From Desertivirga arenae (GTDB lineage: Bacteria; Bacteroidota; Bacteroidia; Sphingobacteriales; Sphingobacteriaceae): 64,000 nt of DNA. This document shows positions 34,056 to 44,548 of this stretch, piece by piece; position 1 is the stretch's first letter, and each line of letters opens with the position of its first letter. The translations under genes were made by a program, and so were the position numbers. Below the pieces are notes generated by a model. The model was given only the letters and a program-made list of their open reading frames with translations, made no database searches and was not told the origin of the DNA. The DNA is taken from positions 496,001 through 560,000 of the forward strand of contig NZ_JAFEWE010000001.1 of the NCBI RefSeq assembly GCF_017355785.1, written 5' to 3'.

Positions 34056-34137
34056 TTCCTCGGAAGGTTCCACTTCTCAATTAATTCCGCATTTAATCCA
34101 CCCTCTTTTCCATTTGGCTTCCCCTTCCCTGTTAAAA

Positions 34138-34827
34138 TTATCCCCGGGCTATGATCTCCAGTAGTAGCGCTTCATTTTGAATGAACAAACTCTTACCGGA
34201 AAATGCTACGATTTTATTAGCTGTTAACTCCGTAACTACTTTAAAAAAGGTTTCATAGGAAGCCCCGGCATAAGCAGCAATATCCTGTTTATTAATATCG
34301 AGGTTTATAGAACCATCTGAGCGAAGCCCAAACTGATTTTTCATACTTACAAAGGCTTTAGCGATACGAGCTTTAACAGACATGTGAGCAAGGTCGCGCA
34401 TACTCTTATGTGACTCCTGAAGATCGGTTGCCAGAAGTCGGACAAGTGCAACTGTAAACTTTGAATTCACATTAAGGGTGTTTTCAAGGAACTGCAGATC
34501 AAGAAAACAGACAACCGATGGTTCAAGCGCAGTAGTAGTAACAGGATAAGTGGGATCGAGGCCCAACCCAAGATAGCCGATAACATCTCCAGGCTTCGAG
34601 AAGCGAATGATCAGCTCTTTTTCATTGTCCCAGCGTTTGTGCACTTTAATGGTGCCTTTATAAACAAAATAAATCCCTGTTACCGGATCATCTTCTTTAA
34701 AAACCTGCTGACCTTTTTTAATCTCGAGATTGCGCTTATTTGCTTCAATAGCCGGCAACCAATCAGGAAGAACCAGTTGGCAAAGAAAACAACTTTTCAG
34801 GTCACATTTATTTTTACATTCCTTCAT
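34138..34827 (-). CDS. FNR-like Crp-family regulator with N-terminal cysteine cluster
   Basis: 229 aa from ATG 34827; a TTG at 34842 is the alternative. The N-terminus MKECKNKCDLKSCFLC has four Cys (C-x3-C-x4-C-x2-C), and an additional Cys lies in the beta-roll (SVVCFLDLQF), a layout like Fe-S-sensing FNR proteins. The HTH reads DIAAYAGASYETFFKVVTEL; Glu and Lys occupy the positions of the FNR Glu and Arg that read TGA. An oxygen- or NO-responsive regulator is likely. Matching TGA-N6-TCA sites occur at three promoters in this window. Confidence 0.88.
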   Translation of the reverse strand: MKECKNKCDLKSCFLCQLVLPDWLPAIEANKRNLEIKKGQQVFKEDDPVTGIYFVYKGTIKVHKRWDNEKELIIRFSKPGDVIGYLGLGLDPTYPVTTTALEPSVVCFLDLQFLENTLNVNSKFTVALVRLLATDLQESHKSMRDLAHMSVKARIAKAFVSMKNQFGLRSDGSINLDINKQDIAAYAGASYETFFKVVTELTANKIVAFSGKSLFIQNEALLLEIIARG

Positions 34828-34899
34828 GGCGTGGCACACCAAAGATACAACATGACGAACTCATTCTGATACTTGTTATGAAGACTCTCCAAGAGCTTC

Positions 34900-35481
34900 T
34901 TATCTGGCATATCGCCTCCACACCTTGTACCAGTTTTTATTATGAGGATAGCTTCGGTGTTTGGTTCTGTTATTAAAAAAGATGGCCACAAGCAACAATA
35001 TAAGTGCACCGGTAAATACCGGACTTAGCACATATACATACCCTAAGGCTTTAACCTTCTCTGTACCGATGGTAGCAATCAGAGCGGTAGCACCTCCGGG
35101 CGGGTGCAAGGTTTTGGTTATTTGCATAGCAACGATTGCCAGTGAAACGGCTAAAGCTGGAGCCACCCAACTTGCCTGAGGACATAGTTTACAGACTGTT
35201 ACTCCTACGACAGCAGAAACGATGTGCCCGCCCAGTAAATTCCTGGGCTGCGCAAGTGGACTGTTAATTATTCCATAAATAAGTACGGAGGAGGCACCAA
35301 AAGATCCTATCAAAAATAGATTATCCAACGATCCTAAATACTGCTGATGCATAAGGCCAATTAAACCAATGCCCGAAAAAGCTCCGAGAAAGGTCCAGAA
35401 ATGTTCTCTTAGATCAACAAGTGTCTCTTTGTAAATAATATACTTAGCAGCACGTACGTGCCGTTTTATTCTCTTCTTCAT
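34900..35481 (-). CDS. HPP-family integral membrane protein
   Basis: 193 aa. Four hydrophobic segments and the family motif TLHPPGGATALIA (about 121-133). HPP proteins from cyanobacteria and chloroplasts have been linked to nitrite transport. Here the gene lies 19 bp after the ClC gene on the same strand and before the FNR-like gene, so an anion-transport unit is plausible. Nitrite transport is inference. Confidence 0.85.
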   Translation of the reverse strand: MKKRIKRHVRAAKYIIYKETLVDLREHFWTFLGAFSGIGLIGLMHQQYLGSLDNLFLIGSFGASSVLIYGIINSPLAQPRNLLGGHIVSAVVGVTVCKLCPQASWVAPALAVSLAIVAMQITKTLHPPGGATALIATIGTEKVKALGYVYVLSPVFTGALILLLVAIFFNNRTKHRSYPHNKNWYKVWRRYAR

Positions 35482-35500
35482 TAATAACGCTCTTCTGGCA

Positions 35501-37354
35501 TCAACCTTTCAGAATTTTCCTGCTCGCCATAAGGATTTTAAGCCGGGAAGGATTAATAAAAATATGAATTCCAGCATCACTACTTTCACGGTGATGATGT
35601 TTATAAACGGTGATCAGGTCCTTATAGTCGATAACTCCTCTGACACTGTCTTCATCGATAACCGGCAGAATAAACTGTTCATTTTTGCCCATTACCTCAA
35701 TTGCTTTGGATAGTGTATCGGAACTTCTAACAAAGGATAACCTCTTGTTCACAAGGCTCCGAACCAGAATATCAGCAGGCAAGGCAGAATGAAATAATGT
35801 GTCTCTTTCAATAATCCCTTCAAACGATCCATCCTGCGCAAGGAGAAAGCAATAAGATGCGGCGCTGGCCTCCTGGTGAAATCGCAATCTAGCTTCTGCG
35901 ATGCTTACATCTCCAAGGATAGAACCTACAGCCTGCCTCATTACACCTGCCACGAGGCTTTTCTTTAAAAGATCAGGCTCATAAGAATCTGGGGTAACAA
36001 CACCACGGCGGGAAATTTTCTCAGTCATGATCGTATTCTCCATAAAAAGAAGCGATACCATGAATGAGCCCGTACACGCCCCAAGCAGGGGAAGCAGTGC
36101 GTTGCTTTGCATGGTGCTTTCAACAGCAAAGGCAATGCTTGTTAAATAAGCCCGGGAAGCTCCGGCAAACATAGACGACATTCCAATAAGCGCAGAAAGG
36201 GGTATAGAAATGCCCGCGTCGGGATAGTACTGATGTATTAAAGAACCCAGGATTGCTCCGGTAGCACCTCCTATAGTTAGTAAAGGAGCCAGCGTTCCCC
36301 CGGAAGTTCCACTGCCCAGTGCAATAGACCAGGACAGGAACTTGAACAGGCAAAGAGTGGTAATAGCAATCAAAGGAAGCTTGCCAGAAAGAATATCGAT
36401 AATATTATTATAGCCTACTCCCAATGTATTTGGATGAAAGTAACCTATCCCTCCTACAGCTAAACCTCCCAAAGCTGGCCACCACATCCAATGTATGGGT
36501 AACTGTTCAAACATATCTTCTATCCAATAAACCAATTTTGTAACGCCCATTGAAATAAAACCTATTGTCAGGCCCATAAAGCTATAAATAGCAAGGGACA
36601 AATTAGAAGGAACGCTAACTGCAGGCATGGGAAACACTGGTCCCGATTCAAAGAGCAGGTGGTGACCAGCAGCACCAGTTACGCAGGCTAAAGCAACGGG
36701 TAAGATGGCTTTTGGAGAAAATTCAAAGAGCAGCAATTCAATAGCAAGGAATACAGCGGCTATAGGAGTACCAAATATGGCCGACATTCCCGCAGTTGCC
36801 CCGGCAGCAAGAATGATTTTCCGCTCGTTCGTCGTTATCTTACATAACTGGCCCAGGGTTGAACCAAAAGCGCCTCCTGTTGCTATAATAGGGCCCTCTG
36901 CTCCAAATGGCCCTCCGGTTCCTATTGCAATAGCGGATGACACTGGTTTTAAAAAAGCCAGGGACGGCTTAATCTTACTTTGATTAGTCAGGATTTGCTC
37001 CATAGCTTCAGGTATCCCGTGCCCTCGTATCGCTTTAGAACCATACAATGCCATAAACCCTACTATTACACCTCCGATTACTGGTATAATCACTACGAAC
37101 CAGCCGAGATTATTGGTAGCAGGACTACGAAACGCTAAATCTAAGGTTCCAAAGAAAGCAAGATTAGTAACTAAATTGATTAAGCTCACAAGAATTTTAG
37201 CAACAATACAGATGGCGAAGGCTACCAGAACAGACAATGCAGATATTCTTAGTATCCTGCCCTTTGGAAATTGCTGTTCCTGTATGCCGTCTGATTCATT
37301 GAACTCCTTAAGAATGGGAGAAATTGGAATTTTATTTTCAATAGTATTGCTCAT
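35501..37354 (-). CDS. ClC-type anion channel/antiporter with CBS pair
   Basis: 617 aa. ClC core: GHGIPEAM (the position of GSGIP), gating Glu in GAEGP within GGPFGAEGPII, and GTSGGTLAPLLTIG. C-terminal residues about 470-610 hold two CBS domains. His replaces the selectivity Ser of classic chloride transporters, so the preferred anion is uncertain. ATG 37354 is chosen because a -7-like TTATTTG lies 15 bp before it; an extension to 37513 adds a low-complexity hydrophobic stretch. Forms a unit with the HPP gene. Confidence 0.88.
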   Translation of the reverse strand: MSNTIENKIPISPILKEFNESDGIQEQQFPKGRILRISALSVLVAFAICIVAKILVSLINLVTNLAFFGTLDLAFRSPATNNLGWFVVIIPVIGGVIVGFMALYGSKAIRGHGIPEAMEQILTNQSKIKPSLAFLKPVSSAIAIGTGGPFGAEGPIIATGGAFGSTLGQLCKITTNERKIILAAGATAGMSAIFGTPIAAVFLAIELLLFEFSPKAILPVALACVTGAAGHHLLFESGPVFPMPAVSVPSNLSLAIYSFMGLTIGFISMGVTKLVYWIEDMFEQLPIHWMWWPALGGLAVGGIGYFHPNTLGVGYNNIIDILSGKLPLIAITTLCLFKFLSWSIALGSGTSGGTLAPLLTIGGATGAILGSLIHQYYPDAGISIPLSALIGMSSMFAGASRAYLTSIAFAVESTMQSNALLPLLGACTGSFMVSLLFMENTIMTEKISRRGVVTPDSYEPDLLKKSLVAGVMRQAVGSILGDVSIAEARLRFHQEASAASYCFLLAQDGSFEGIIERDTLFHSALPADILVRSLVNKRLSFVRSSDTLSKAIEVMGKNEQFILPVIDEDSVRGVIDYKDLITVYKHHHRESSDAGIHIFINPSRLKILMASRKILKG

Positions 37355-37654
37355 ATCAAAACGAAGAATCAAATAAGGATAAAACCAGGGACTGCAAAGG
37401 AAAGAATAAAAGATTGCAATAGCAATGTTTTTACATACAATAATACATATTTTACTAAAATTAGATGTATTAAGCAATTTTAACAATAACAGAATGCATT
37501 TATATTTTTTCATGTCAAAGTTTCAAGTACTACAGGCTTATTCATAACTGCAGCTCATACCTGCGGGGAATAGTTTACGGTCTATCTCGGCATAAAACTT
37601 GAAACATCCATCTTACTCAAGCGTATATAACCTGTTAATCAATCAAAAAACTGA

Positions 37655-39877
37655 ATGAAACTTGTTTCAGGACTTGAATTCTTGTGCCAGCTGGGAGTTG
37701 AGAAGGAACAAGAAGAGTGGTTACAGCAAAAATTAAGGCTAACGAATGAAACGTCGTTAATTACGATATTTCTTAATATCCCTTATTTTATTGTCAACTG
37801 GCTTTATTTTCCATCCCTTACAATTTACTCCGTTGGGGTATTCCTGGCGCTGTTTCTAAGTTTTGCATTAAACTACTTCAAACTTATCAACCTGTCGAGG
37901 TTTATTCTTTCGATCAACGTACCTGTGTTTCTTACACTATACCATGCGTCCTTACTTAATCCTGGAGAGGACCTTATTCCCGGCCTTTACCAATTGCAAT
38001 TGAGTATGCTGGTTTTCCCACTTCTTGTTTTCGGATTCAGGGAAAAAGGCTGGATTATAATTACGTTATTAATCAATAGTTGTATCGCATTTAGCTATCC
38101 ATTTCTCGACTGGCTTTCCATCGGTGTCGATAATAGCTATTTAAGAGAAGGTCTGGGTGGTATCCTCACAACAGGCATTGCTATAATTGCACTGTTTGTA
38201 ATCGTTATCCTTAACCTGCGCATCAACGAAAAATACTTAAGAAAGAACCAGATGATGCTGGTTGAAGTTGAAAGACAACAAGTGCTTACACTAAAAGCAT
38301 TGGATGAATCTGAAAGGGCAAAGCAGGAAGCAGAAATTGCCAATCAGGCAAAAAGTTCTTTTCTGGCTACCATGAGTCACGAAATAAGAACTCCAATGAA
38401 TGGTGTGATAGGAATGGCTGGTCTTCTGTCGTCAACACCGATAAGCTCTGAGCAGAAGGAATATTTGGATATTATAAAGACAAGCGGACAGTCGCTGCTC
38501 GACCTGATCAATGATATCCTTGATTATTCGAAAATTGAATCAGGCAATTTGGAAATGGAATGCCAGGAATTCAATATCAGAGAGTGTGTTGAAAATGTGA
38601 TAGATATTTTTGCGGAGAAAGCAGGCACTCAAAAGCTTGATCTCGTTTATAACATTGACCCCGAAATTCCAGAAACCGTACTCGGTGATAGTCATAGGTT
38701 ATCCCAAGTCCTGATCAACCTCATCAATAATGCCCTCAAGTTCACCTCTTCAGGAGAAGTTTTCGCACAGCTAAAGTGTAAAAGCAAAATAGGATCAGAA
38801 ACTATAATTGAATTCAGTGTAAGTGACTCAGGGATTGGTATCCCAAAAGACAAACTAGAAAGACTTTTCAAGCCCTTCTCCCAGGTAGATTCCTCCACAA
38901 CCAGAAAGTACGGAGGAACCGGACTTGGCCTGGTTATTTGCCAGAAACTTGTTAACCTGATGGGTGGCACCATTGATGTAAAAAGCAAGCTTGGCGAAGG
39001 ATCTGCTTTTTCCTTTTCACTAAACTTTCAAAGTTCCCCGGTTGAACAAGTTGAAACTATACGTCTTGATTCGTATAATGGGAAGGTGCTTTTGGTAGAC
39101 GATAACGAAATAAGCCGTAACGTTATTAAAACGTGGTTAACACGATGGGGATTAATTGTGCTTGATGCCGCCTCTGGTAAGCATGGTTTGAATATCCTTC
39201 TTAGCAATAAGGATATCAGGATGGTGATAACTGACAAGCTTATGCCAGAGATGGATGGAATTGAATTTGCTACCGAGATAAGGAAAGTAGATGCTTCTAT
39301 TCCAGTATTTCTAATGGCGAGAATGGGTAATGAAGTATTTGTACAGCACCCTCATCTTTTTTCAAGGCAAATAACAAAACCCGTTAAGGAAAGGAATTTG
39401 CTTAATATTCTTTTGAGCGAATTAAAGGCTGGTATTGCTAAGCCTTCTTACGAGAAAATGAGCACTGGCTCTGCTCTAACAGAAGATTTCGCTGAGTCAT
39501 ATCCACTCTCAATCCTTCTGGCAGAGGATAACGTGATCAATCAAAAACTAGCGACAAGAATTCTTAATAAACTGGGATACGAAGTGGACCTTGCTAATAA
39601 CGGTGTTGAGGCAGTAGCTGCAGTTCAGAATAAATCGTATGACCTGATATTGATGGATGTGCAGATGCCAGACATGGATGGATTAGAAGCTACTCGAAGC
39701 ATACGATCTGGTTCTTATGTTCAACCTGAGGTTGTTGCGATGACTGCTAATGCGATGCCTGGGGATAGGGAAGCTTGCTTTGACGCAGGTATGAATGGCT
39801 ACATTTCCAAACCGATAAATACATCTGAATTGATGGATGTGTTGAAGAATTGTGCGCTGAAGTTACAGTCCTCTTAA
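37655..39877 (+). CDS. Membrane hybrid histidine kinase, HisKA-HATPase-REC-REC
   Basis: 740 aa. Six or seven membrane segments (about 35-205), coiled linker, HisKA with phosphoacceptor His in [11 protein letters not shown] (about 241), HATPase with N-box [13 protein letters not shown]1 DSGIGIP and G2 GGTGLGLVI. Two receivers: REC1 (about 475-595) has DD and ITDKLMP but lacks the usual Thr (FLMARMG); REC2 (about 618-735) is complete, with [11 protein letters not shown] and SKPIN. The first receiver may be a regulatory pseudo-receiver. No adjacent DNA-binding output gene in the same unit. Confidence 0.92.
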   Translation: MKLVSGLEFLCQLGVEKEQEEWLQQKLRLTNETSLITIFLNIPYFIVNWLYFPSLTIYSVGVFLALFLSFALNYFKLINLSRFILSINVPVFLTLYHASLLNPGEDLIPGLYQLQLSMLVFPLLVFGFREKGWIIITLLINSCIAFSYPFLDWLSIGVDNSYLREGLGGILTTGIAIIALFVIVILNLRINEKYLRKNQMMLVEVERQQVLTLKALDESERAKQEAEIANQAKSSFLATMSHEIRTPMNGVIGMAGLLSSTPISSEQKEYLDIIKTSGQSLLDLINDILDYSKIESGNLEMECQEFNIRECVENVIDIFAEKAGTQKLDLVYNIDPEIPETVLGDSHRLSQVLINLINNALKFTSSGEVFAQLKCKSKIGSETIIEFSVSDSGIGIPKDKLERLFKPFSQVDSSTTRKYGGTGLGLVICQKLVNLMGGTIDVKSKLGEGSAFSFSLNFQSSPVEQVETIRLDSYNGKVLLVDDNEISRNVIKTWLTRWGLIVLDAASGKHGLNILLSNKDIRMVITDKLMPEMDGIEFATEIRKVDASIPVFLMARMGNEVFVQHPHLFSRQITKPVKERNLLNILLSELKAGIAKPSYEKMSTGSALTEDFAESYPLSILLAEDNVINQKLATRILNKLGYEVDLANNGVEAVAAVQNKSYDLILMDVQMPDMDGLEATRSIRSGSYVQPEVVAMTANAMPGDREACFDAGMNGYISKPINTSELMDVLKNCALKLQSS

Positions 39878-40072
39878 TTGACTTATGCAATCGCTGATCA
39901 AGTATAGCCGAACGGATAACAATATTTCCTAACCATTTCGCCCCAGCCATCATTCTTTACAAGACTAAAAAAGGTACCAATGCTTTATTTGTTGCCCTTA
40001 CGGTGTAAAAAAATGACATAATCTGGCATTAATTGGAAACCAGACTTTACATTAATTACGTATAATTGTCAA

Positions 40073-40086
40073 CGAATGATCATTCG
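40073..40086. promoter_or_regulatory. 14-bp palindrome CGAATGATCATTCG
   Basis: Perfect dyad in the gap before the GAF-PAS hybrid kinase gene, 52 bp before its ATG. Candidate operator; no regulator assigned. Confidence 0.4.
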
Positions 40087-40137
40087 ATCATCTTAAATCT
40101 ACCTTTCCCTTCGCAGAATTAAAATCAGCATTTAGAA

Positions 40138-42507
40138 ATGAATGAGGAAAATAGGCTAAAAAAATTAAGAAGTTACCGAATATTAGATACGCTTCCGGAG
40201 GACGTTTACGATAATATTACAAAACTTGCTTCTTTTATCTGTAAAACTCCGGTTGCTATAATCGCCTTTATCGACGAAAAAAGATATTGGATTAAATCAC
40301 AGGTAGGTCTGGATGGAATTACCGAAGTGCCACGCAGTATATCTGTATGCCAGACCACTATTTATCAGGATACTATTTTAGAAGTACAGGACCTTAAACT
40401 GGATAGCCGTTTTTCTGAACTTCCAAATGTTAAGATGGAAGATGGAACTCGTTTTTATGCAGGTTGTCCCCTGATTACTGAAGAAGGCGTAAGTCTTGGC
40501 ACCTTATGCGTGAATGACTACAAGCCGCGGCAGTTGTCTGAAGAACAAAGAGTCGCCTTACAATCATTGGCAAGAGAAGTGGTTGCACATCTGGAATTCT
40601 CAAGGAAGAACAGAGCTCTAAAAAAGGCTTTAAAAAGGTCGAGACGTTTTGAAGAGCTTTTCAATAACTCAAACGGAATTCATTGCATTACTGACAACAA
40701 AGGTTTTATTGAGTTCATCAATTCTTCAGTAACAGAGATTTTAGGATATACCGAAGACGAAATGTTGAAGAAGAGGATCTGGAACTACTGCTCAGAGGGC
40801 GAGAAAGAATCGATCATGCCGGGGATAAATTCTTTAGTAGAGAGCGGAAAAAACCGCTTTTCACTTGAAACGATTGTGATCAGCAAGTCTGGCATAAAAA
40901 AATGGATCTCCTGGTCGGGTGTCGTCAAAAACAACAAATGGTTGCTTAATGGCACTGATATTTCCAGACGCAAAGAGAATGAGGCTAGAATTAAGACACT
41001 CTCGGTATCTCTTGAAAAAGCAGCTGCGGGAGTTGTTATTCGAAATGCTGCAGGGGAGATTGAATGGCTAAATGCTGCAGCTGAAGGAATCATTGGATAT
41101 AAACTGGAAGAATTAGAAGGCAGGCCTTTCGGGAACCTTTTAATTGGTTCCAAAACAGACTTAGCTGTTGTTGAACAGGCAAAGAAGCGGATAGAAGAAG
41201 GAAAGCCTTATGAACTGGAAATGGTGCTATATCGAAAAGATAAAACTCCGGTTTGGGTATTCACCTCAACGAATCCTTTATTTGACGAAAATGGCAAATT
41301 GGACAAGCAGGTTTCCATTGTTGTTGATATCAGCGACAGAAAGCAGGCAGAAGAACAATTGATCAAAACACGTGAAGACGCCATAAAATTAAGTAAGGCA
41401 AAGGAAAGCTTTCTATCAGTAATGAGTCACGAGATGCGCACCCCTTTAAATGCTGTGGTGGGTATGACGCGGATATTGAAGCAGGAAGATCCGCTGGACC
41501 GTCAGAAGAAGAACCTGGAGATCCTGGAATTCTCAGCTCAAAACTTACTTACGCTGATCAATGACGTATTGGATTTTACTAAGATCGAAACGGGTAACCT
41601 GCAGTTAGAAAGTGTTCCGGTAGAGATTGAGAGACTTGCAGCTCAAACTATCGAATCTCTGCAGTTTAAAACTGACGGTAAAAACTTGAATATAAAGTAT
41701 GAACTGGATCCAGTCCTGCCAAAACGTATTCTGGGAGATTCGACAAGGTTATACCAGATCTTTATGAACTTATTAGGAAACGCTGTTAAGTTTACCGAAG
41801 AGGGAGAAGTAAAACTTTCGATGGTGCAGGAAAAGCAAACGGAGGAAGAAGTTACGATCAGATTTGAAATTTCAGATACCGGGATTGGTATTCCTGCTAA
41901 TAAATTAAAAAGCATATTCGATGCTTATACTCAAGCAGATACTGACACAGCACGAAAATATGGAGGAACAGGTCTTGGCTTAACCATTACTAAAAAGCTT
42001 ATAGCTCTTCATAGTTCATCCATACAAGTAGAAAGTGAACTGGGAAAGGGTACCAGGTTCTATTTTACCATCACCTTCCCAAAAGTAAAAACATTGGCAG
42101 CAGTGAAAGAGATTGTGCAGGATGCGCCTTTGGATGGCAATGTCCTGGTTGTTGACGACAATCAAATAAACAGGATCCTTGCGCGGAAGGTTTTGGAGAG
42201 ATGGAACTTGAAAGTTGATTTTGCAGAAAACGGACTGGAAGCTATCAATAAAATAAAAGAAAAGGAATACCGTCTGATCCTGATGGATGTTCATATGCCG
42301 GTAATGGACGGATTGGAGGCTACAGAAGTTTTAAGAAGTATGCCGGAAGAGCGATTCAGATCCTTGCCGGTAATTGCACTTACAGGAAGCGTTATGAGCG
42401 GCGAAGAAAATAAATATTTCAATGCCGGAATGAATGACTACGTACTTAAGCCATTCGAGCCTTCGATGCTTTATAAAAAGATCTATCCTTTTTTGGCAAA
42501 GTCTTAA
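40138..42507 (+). CDS. Soluble hybrid histidine kinase, GAF-PAS-PAS-HisKA-HATPase-REC
   Basis: 789 aa, no membrane segment. GAF about 20-160 (VAIIAFIDEKRYWIKSQVGLD, FYAGCPLITEEGVSLGTLCV), PAS about 165-280 and 290-405, HisKA His in VMSHEMRTPLN (about 430), HATPase with FMNLLGNAVKFTEEGEV, DTGIGIP and GGTGLGLTI, and a complete C-terminal receiver (VLVVDDN, LILMDVHMPVMDG, LKPF). The GAF cysteine contexts do not indicate a bilin. Signal unknown. Confidence 0.93.
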   Translation: MNEENRLKKLRSYRILDTLPEDVYDNITKLASFICKTPVAIIAFIDEKRYWIKSQVGLDGITEVPRSISVCQTTIYQDTILEVQDLKLDSRFSELPNVKMEDGTRFYAGCPLITEEGVSLGTLCVNDYKPRQLSEEQRVALQSLAREVVAHLEFSRKNRALKKALKRSRRFEELFNNSNGIHCITDNKGFIEFINSSVTEILGYTEDEMLKKRIWNYCSEGEKESIMPGINSLVESGKNRFSLETIVISKSGIKKWISWSGVVKNNKWLLNGTDISRRKENEARIKTLSVSLEKAAAGVVIRNAAGEIEWLNAAAEGIIGYKLEELEGRPFGNLLIGSKTDLAVVEQAKKRIEEGKPYELEMVLYRKDKTPVWVFTSTNPLFDENGKLDKQVSIVVDISDRKQAEEQLIKTREDAIKLSKAKESFLSVMSHEMRTPLNAVVGMTRILKQEDPLDRQKKNLEILEFSAQNLLTLINDVLDFTKIETGNLQLESVPVEIERLAAQTIESLQFKTDGKNLNIKYELDPVLPKRILGDSTRLYQIFMNLLGNAVKFTEEGEVKLSMVQEKQTEEEVTIRFEISDTGIGIPANKLKSIFDAYTQADTDTARKYGGTGLGLTITKKLIALHSSSIQVESELGKGTRFYFTITFPKVKTLAAVKEIVQDAPLDGNVLVVDDNQINRILARKVLERWNLKVDFAENGLEAINKIKEKEYRLILMDVHMPVMDGLEATEVLRSMPEERFRSLPVIALTGSVMSGEENKYFNAGMNDYVLKPFEPSMLYKKIYPFLAKS

Positions 42508-42570
42508 AGGTGCAGGAATAATTTTCGGAACAGGCTTGTGACGAATAGTGGTTTTGAACGATGCTTCAGT

Positions 42571-43281
42571 TTATAAACCCAGCTCCTGAAAAAATAAATC
42601 CCTATAGCTAGCCCCTATAGGGATTTCGTATTTTCCAATAAAGACACGGTTTCCGTCAATGTGACTTATCCTGGATTTATTTATGATATAAGATCTGTGC
42701 GTTCGCAGGAACAGTTCGGAAGGAAGCTGCAGTTCAAGGGCTGAAATGCTTGTTATCGGCAGTAAGACGGCGCTGACAGTGGTTACTCTTGTATAATTAC
42801 CCAGAGCTTCTGCAAAGAGTAGTTCCTCAAAAGAAACCTTGAAGATCTTCCCTTCTGATTTCAGGAAGATATAGCCGGGAGCATTCGATACCGGCACCTG
42901 TTTTACCGGCACTTCTGATTTGCCAAGCCGTTCTATTGCTTTATCTACTGCAAGGATAAAACGATCGAAGGAAAAAGGCTTAAGTAAATAGTCACAGGCC
43001 GCAAGATCGAAAGCGTCTAAAGCATATTCCTTATAAGCTGTGGTGAAGATCACCTGTGGTTTTTGCTTTAGTATTTTCATAAAAGCAAGTCCGTCAAGCA
43101 GTGGCATGTTAATATCAAGAAATATAATATCAACATGTTGAACTTCCAGCTCCCGACGGGCATCGAGAGCATTCTCACACGATCCCACCACTGTTAGTCC
43201 TGGGTAAGAATTGCAATAGGCTTTCACAATATCCCTTGCAACAGGCTCGTCGTCTACAATAAGACAATTAATATTCTTCAT
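42571..43281 (-). CDS. LytTR-family response regulator
   Basis: 236 aa. Receiver with D10/D11 and phosphoacceptor D56 (IIFLDINMPLLDG), TAYKEYALDAFDLAACDYLLKPF, and a C-terminal LytTR DNA-binding domain (about 135-236, with FLRTHRSYIINKSRI). It overlaps the kinase gene by one base, so the two are co-translated. It recognises direct repeats upstream of targets; the divergent barrel gene at 44549 is the obvious candidate. Confidence 0.94.
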   Translation of the reverse strand: MKNINCLIVDDEPVARDIVKAYCNSYPGLTVVGSCENALDARRELEVQHVDIIFLDINMPLLDGLAFMKILKQKPQVIFTTAYKEYALDAFDLAACDYLLKPFSFDRFILAVDKAIERLGKSEVPVKQVPVSNAPGYIFLKSEGKIFKVSFEELLFAEALGNYTRVTTVSAVLLPITSISALELQLPSELFLRTHRSYIINKSRISHIDGNRVFIGKYEIPIGASYRDLFFQELGL

Positions 43282-44321
43282 TATCTAACCTTTAATTGTA
43301 GCATAACACTATACTGCTCCTCTCCTTCTTCTATCTTAAGATCGTGCTCGCCCGAATAAAGCAGAGCAAGCCGACGCTGCACATTTACCAGCCCCAAACC
43401 GTTATCTTTTCTACCTATTTTATTTTCATTACGCTCATTACTGCACGAGTTCAGAACCGAAAAAAGTATCATATTTCCCCAGACTTTTAGAGATAGCTCT
43501 ATAAAAATACGCTTAGCTGAACTATCTTTAGAATGCTTGAAGGCATTTTCAATAAAAACGATCAGTAGCATTGGGGCTATCCTTATCGTTTCAGGAATTG
43601 CCTCATCAATCGCTGCTATTATTTCCAGCCGTTCTCCAAGCCGTATTTTTTCAAAGTCTATATAATTCTGGATATATTCTGCCTCGCTTTTCAACCTCAC
43701 CAGATCGTCCTTTGAATTATAAATAGAGTGCCTTAGCAAATCAGAGAGCTTTAAAAGCAGAGCCGGCACTTTTTCGTGTTGCGCAATAGAAATTCCATAT
43801 AGATTATTAAGGGTATTAAACAGGAAGTGCGGACTAAGCTGCGACTGGAGCAATTTCAGCTCACTTTCATTCCGTTCTGCAACAATAGTTACCGCCTGTA
43901 GTTTTCTTTTGCCGGAGAGTCTGATCAGCCTTACCAACAAGCCCCCGCAGCAACTCCAGATAAAGAATGGGAACCAATATAGAAGGATACTTAATCCCTC
44001 TTTTCCAAACTCAAAATCTGCATGCAGGAACAGGAAAACAATCAGGCCAACCATGGTTACGCCAAGGAGAGCCGGCATTTTCTTCTCAAGTTCCTTGTCT
44101 TTAAACGAGATTTCAGTCGCCAATACCCATCCTGAATAATAAAAGAGCATAAAAGCAACAGTGGCACCAAAGGCCAATTCTTCTTTCTCCCGATTTGTTA
44201 CGATCTCTATATAATACAAAGAAGCTGTGTATACCGGGATACAAGCAATCAACCCGCTTAGCCAGAAGCCTTTTAAATCTGTTTCCTTTTTTGGGGATAC
44301 CTCCCCTATCACTTTAATCAT
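43281..44321 (-). CDS. LytS-type sensor histidine kinase
   Basis: 346 aa. Four membrane helices in residues 18-140, then a His_kinase domain with LLQSQLSPHFLFNTLNNLYG (about 158-177) and HATPase box VFIENAFKHS, KDNGLGLVNVQRRL. Partner of the LytTR gene that follows it with a one-base overlap. No extracytoplasmic sensor domain beyond short loops. Confidence 0.92.
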   Translation of the reverse strand: MIKVIGEVSPKKETDLKGFWLSGLIACIPVYTASLYYIEIVTNREKEELAFGATVAFMLFYYSGWVLATEISFKDKELEKKMPALLGVTMVGLIVFLFLHADFEFGKEGLSILLYWFPFFIWSCCGGLLVRLIRLSGKRKLQAVTIVAERNESELKLLQSQLSPHFLFNTLNNLYGISIAQHEKVPALLLKLSDLLRHSIYNSKDDLVRLKSEAEYIQNYIDFEKIRLGERLEIIAAIDEAIPETIRIAPMLLIVFIENAFKHSKDSSAKRIFIELSLKVWGNMILFSVLNSCSNERNENKIGRKDNGLGLVNVQRRLALLYSGEHDLKIEEGEEQYSVMLQLKVR

Positions 44322-44548
44322 CGCCTATGGATATCTCTTTCTAAAGGTCCTTAATATTAAGCATATTAAAAAAGCGAATGACCTACACCACTAATTTAAG
44401 GATGAAAAGCCCTTATTGGCTGATTAAGTATTTCAAGCGCTTAAAATACTCGTCTGTAATCAAATTATACCCGTTGATCATAATTTTTTCAATCTTCTTT
44501 AAACGAAGGCAATCTTTGAGCTAATTCTTCAACCTTAAAAATCATAAA

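Larger units (their letters stand above)
33708..34137. other. Intergenic region between ketosynthase and FNR-like genes
   Basis: Holds, in order, a Crp/Fnr-type site, a short transcript unit with a terminator, an 18-bp palindrome, a promoter and hairpin RNA copy B. The rest is AT-rich. TTTCACT/AGTGAAA arms near 33731 and 33764 form a weak inverted repeat. Confidence 0.6.
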
